From NCBI GenBank assembly GCA_001931875.2, contig MSJH02000808.1, positions 370,773 through 434,772 of the forward strand: a stretch of 64,000 nt of DNA, given 5' to 3'. The translations under genes and the position numbers were made by a program. The stretch comes from Byssochlamys sp. IMV 00236. Its lineage: Eukaryota; Ascomycota; Eurotiomycetes; Eurotiales; Thermoascaceae. Position 1 is the first letter of the stretch, and each line of letters begins with the position of its first letter. Positions 61,378 to 64,000 of the stretch are shown here, piece after piece. The notes beneath the pieces are model-generated. The model worked only from the letters and a program-made list of their open reading frames with translations, searched no databases and was not told where the DNA came from.

Positions 61378-63239
61378 TTAATGGCCGTTGCTGTCCTGGC
61401 TGCCCTTCTCGATGTCGAGGGCCTTTGCGGTGGCGGCCTCGTCATCCCCTTCAGAGTAGGCAAAGTGGGAATGACGACGGATGGCCGCGCCCTTGAACCA
61501 GAAGACGTAGGGGATCGCGCAGCAAGCAAGACCGAGGAAAGCCAGCAGTGTACCGGCCCACTCGTAGCCAAGGCGGTGGTACATCTGCTCGGTGAAAAGC
61601 ACCACACCGGCACCCCAGAGGGATCGCAGGAAGGTCTTGGCTGCCAGAGCAGATGCTGCTTGATGTTGGTAGGTGTCGACTGCGGGAAAAGTCAGCTTCC
61701 GCGGGTACATCCGACTTCAGCGAACAGGTGTACTTACCAAGATAGTTGTTGGCGGAGTTGTACAGGAAGATGAAGCCAAATCCGATGGGCCAGCCACCGA
61801 TGGCGGGTCCGATCCAGTGCACATGGGGGTATGAGGTCCAGGCGAAGATAAACAGACCAATGGGGATAAACCAGCAGGAGACCATCATGGGGATCAAGCG
61901 GTACTCCGCAGGAGGCTTTCCGTTGAACTTGGCGGAGACCTTCAGGTAGTGCTTGTTGACAAATGGAGCGCAGAAGGCACTCATAATGACTCCCAGGGCG
62001 AGAGGGATGAACATGAGACCGGTGATACCCTCACTGTATCCCTTACCCTCTACATAGACAATGGGGAAGCTGTTACCGGTCATTAGCTGTGAGACCCTTT
62101 TAGGACACCGGACGAAGATAGGGGGTCACTTACGCAACGAAGAACATGTAGAGCAGACCGTAGAGGACAGACATGTAGACAGAGATGAACAGCACAATGG
62201 GTTCCATGAAAAGGAGCTGGAACGGACGCAGCAAGAAGATCTTGATCTTCTCCCCGAGTGGTCGCGAGTCGAGTTCCTGCTCGGTCACGTACTTGGGATC
62301 ATTTTCTTGCTTTCTCAGCTTCTTGGCTCGCGCCTTGAGCAGGGTTGGGGCATAGGTTTCTGGCACTGTGAATGTGATCAAAATCCAGGCGACTCCGGCA
62401 AGGATCATCTGGAGCCAGTACAGCCACCGCCAGCCCGCGCCATCAAAGAGGAAACCACCAGCCAGGGGTCCAATGGCGGGACCGATGAAAGGTGCAGCAC
62501 TAAAGGCGGCCATGGGCACACCACGCTCCTCGTTCTTCCACAGATCAGCCAGAGTTCCTCCGACCAGAGTCATGGGCGCACTGAAGGCAATGCCATCGAT
62601 TGCTCGACACACGATCAGTGTACCAATGTTCGGGGCCACTGCGCAGGGGATCTCGAAGATCACGGCGACCAGAAGAGTGCCTGCATAGACCCAGCGACGC
62701 CCAATCACTTCTGAAAGCGGGGCGAAAACCATTGGTCCTAAGCAAAGGTCGTTAGCCCATCACATCGGCATTAAAGCTTCTCGAGAGGTAAATAAATACA
62801 TACCAACACCAAAACCCACGACGAAGACGGTGACGGTAAGCAACGCAACCTCCTCCGAGACATGGAACGTCCTCTCGGGGCCTTCCAGACCTGCTGTGAT
62901 AACACCACTGGCGAAGGCGACGACAAAACAGGTCCACGCGACACACATTGTGCACCACCACTTTTTAGCCTTGGACCAGTTCTTTGGATTCTCGGGATCG
63001 TCGATCTTGAAAGTGACCAGTTTCCAATCTTCCATCTGGCCCGTGACGTTCGACTTGACAGGCTTGATGATGTTGCCCGTCCGGGTCTCCGAGGTGAACT
63101 CGTCCAGGTTGGCATTGTCGTTCAGCTCGCGGAGGGGTAGGTCTAGTGGATCAGTCTGTCCAGGCAGGGAACCCCAGGTCCTGGTCCGTGATGCTGGCTG
63201 TGCAGCCGTCTCATCCTCCGGCGGGTGAGGAGAAGCCAT
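61378..63239 (-). CDS. MFS transporter, DHA1 (drug:H+ antiporter-1) type
   Basis: Plasma-membrane proton-coupled exporter of the 12-span DHA1 group, which includes drug and polyamine exporters (Flr1, Tpo types); substrate not predictable. Exons are 63239-62804, 62737-62134, 62069-61738 and 61679-61378, giving 557 residues; introns 66, 64 and 58 nt with good branch sites. A cytosolic N-terminus of about 95 residues ends [15 protein letters not shown], the usual fungal DHA1 entry into span 1. The loop 2-3 motif PLSEVIGRR is at about 152-160. [13 protein letters not shown] and a long charged central loop ([13 protein letters not shown]) follow. The C-terminal half shows [14 protein letters not shown] and [29 protein letters not shown]. 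Each splice restores these conserved blocks. Confidence 0.93.
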
Positions 63240-64000
63240 CTTGGAAGGTTGTCAGTCCTGGTTGATGAATCGACTGCGGGATGGCAGAGTGGGTAACCGA
63301 TCTGGGGGGGTGGGCGGTCGTAATAGTCCTTCTCATTCCGAGCAGATGAAGGGGGTCCATGAGGTCTTTATATTCCCAGAGCATCTTCTTTTAGAGTTGA
63401 TCCGCCAGCGATTGCAGGCTAGACGGCATCAGGTCACAGAGCGTACCGTATTTCCTGTGGGGACGGCGACAAGGACCAATCGCTACCAGATGAAAGTGGT
63501 ATTCCTGTGGTATTCCGCTGGTATTCCTGAGATGTACCGTATCGAGTGGTCCGAAGTCTGGCTGACGTCGCTACGATATCAACGTTTGCGGACGATCACT
63601 GGCTCGGACCCGGTGGTGCTTCGGATATGCTTCGGTTGCCGCATCGAGATTCGCCGGCTACGGGTGCCGACTTACCAGATCGGGTAATATGCTGCGCGCC
63701 TAGCCATCGAAGAACAAAGAACATGTACCTAGCAGAGCGCCTAAAATCATGACAATAATAATAAAAAAACAAAAAATATGAGGACTAGCTAGAGCTAGTC
63801 ATATTTCACATGCTCCAGCTTCTTCTCATCAGAGAGAGTGGATCCGGGACTGTACTCTAGTTCAATTGATTGTTATGGCATTTATTTATGACTCCTCCGT
63901 CGAGGAGACTTCATCCTGGTCCTCATTGTCTACAGGACAGGACGCAACTGACCGCCTGGATTCGATACAATGTGTGAATAGAAATGGATCAGAAGGGGCT
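63240..64000. other. MFS gene promoter and window edge
   Basis: The upstream flank of the MFS gene. A 148-codon plus frame at 63241-63687 has no recognisable content. Nothing else supportable before the window ends. Confidence 0.5.

Overview
The window is nuclear DNA of a filamentous ascomycete, most likely an Aspergillus or close Eurotiales relative. Genes are dense and sit on both strands. Introns are short (about 50-145 nt) with GTRNGT donors, CTRAY-like branch sites and YAG acceptors. Intergenic gaps are A+T-rich and carry simple repeats. The housekeeping genes (mcm5, vps54, tra1, rts1/parA, tfc1, cut9/APC6, yju2) are eukaryotic. I cannot name the species from sequence alone. Exon models below come from reading splice signals and checking reading phase; none is backed by RNA.

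Layout. 1-6.2 kb: an F-box gene cut by the left edge (-), a weak hypothetical ORF (-), a 95-aa glycine-rich small protein (+), and a 628-aa protein of unknown family (-). 6.9-13.3 kb: vps54 (-) and mcm5 (+) are divergent and share a 612-bp promoter with an ACGCGT (MCB-type) element. 14.6-19.1 kb: a ribokinase (+) and a disordered protein (+) with two KEN motifs and a D-box-like motif. 21.1-27.5 kb: the TFIIIC subunit tfc1/sfc1 (-) and the PP2A B56 regulatory subunit rts1/parA (+) are divergent. 28.4-40.1 kb: tra1, 3834 aa, the shared SAGA/NuA4 scaffold (+). 40.5-46.4 kb: an NLR-like (DUF7708-NACHT) gene (-) lying between two diverged direct copies of the 3' end of the next gene. 46.4-50.7 kb: the splicing factor yju2/cwc16 (-) and the APC/C TPR subunit cut9/APC6 (+), divergent. 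53.5-63.2 kb: a GT90 (CAP10-type) glycosyltransferase (+), a secreted glycine/serine-rich protein with a GPI-like tail (-), a Zn2Cys6 transcription factor (-) and a DHA1-type MFS transporter (-).

How the parts relate. Most of the window is conserved core genome: replication, transcription, chromatin, vesicle tethering, splicing and cell cycle. The clearest accessory element is the NLR island between tra1 and yju2. It lies between two roughly 215-225 bp direct repeats. The proximal copy still ends with the last five codons and stop of yju2, and it sits just past the NLR stop codon, so the NLR gene may use a borrowed yju2-type 3' end. This is the most interesting structure here. The right end (53-64 kb) looks more lineage-variable, with cell-surface, transport and regulatory genes.
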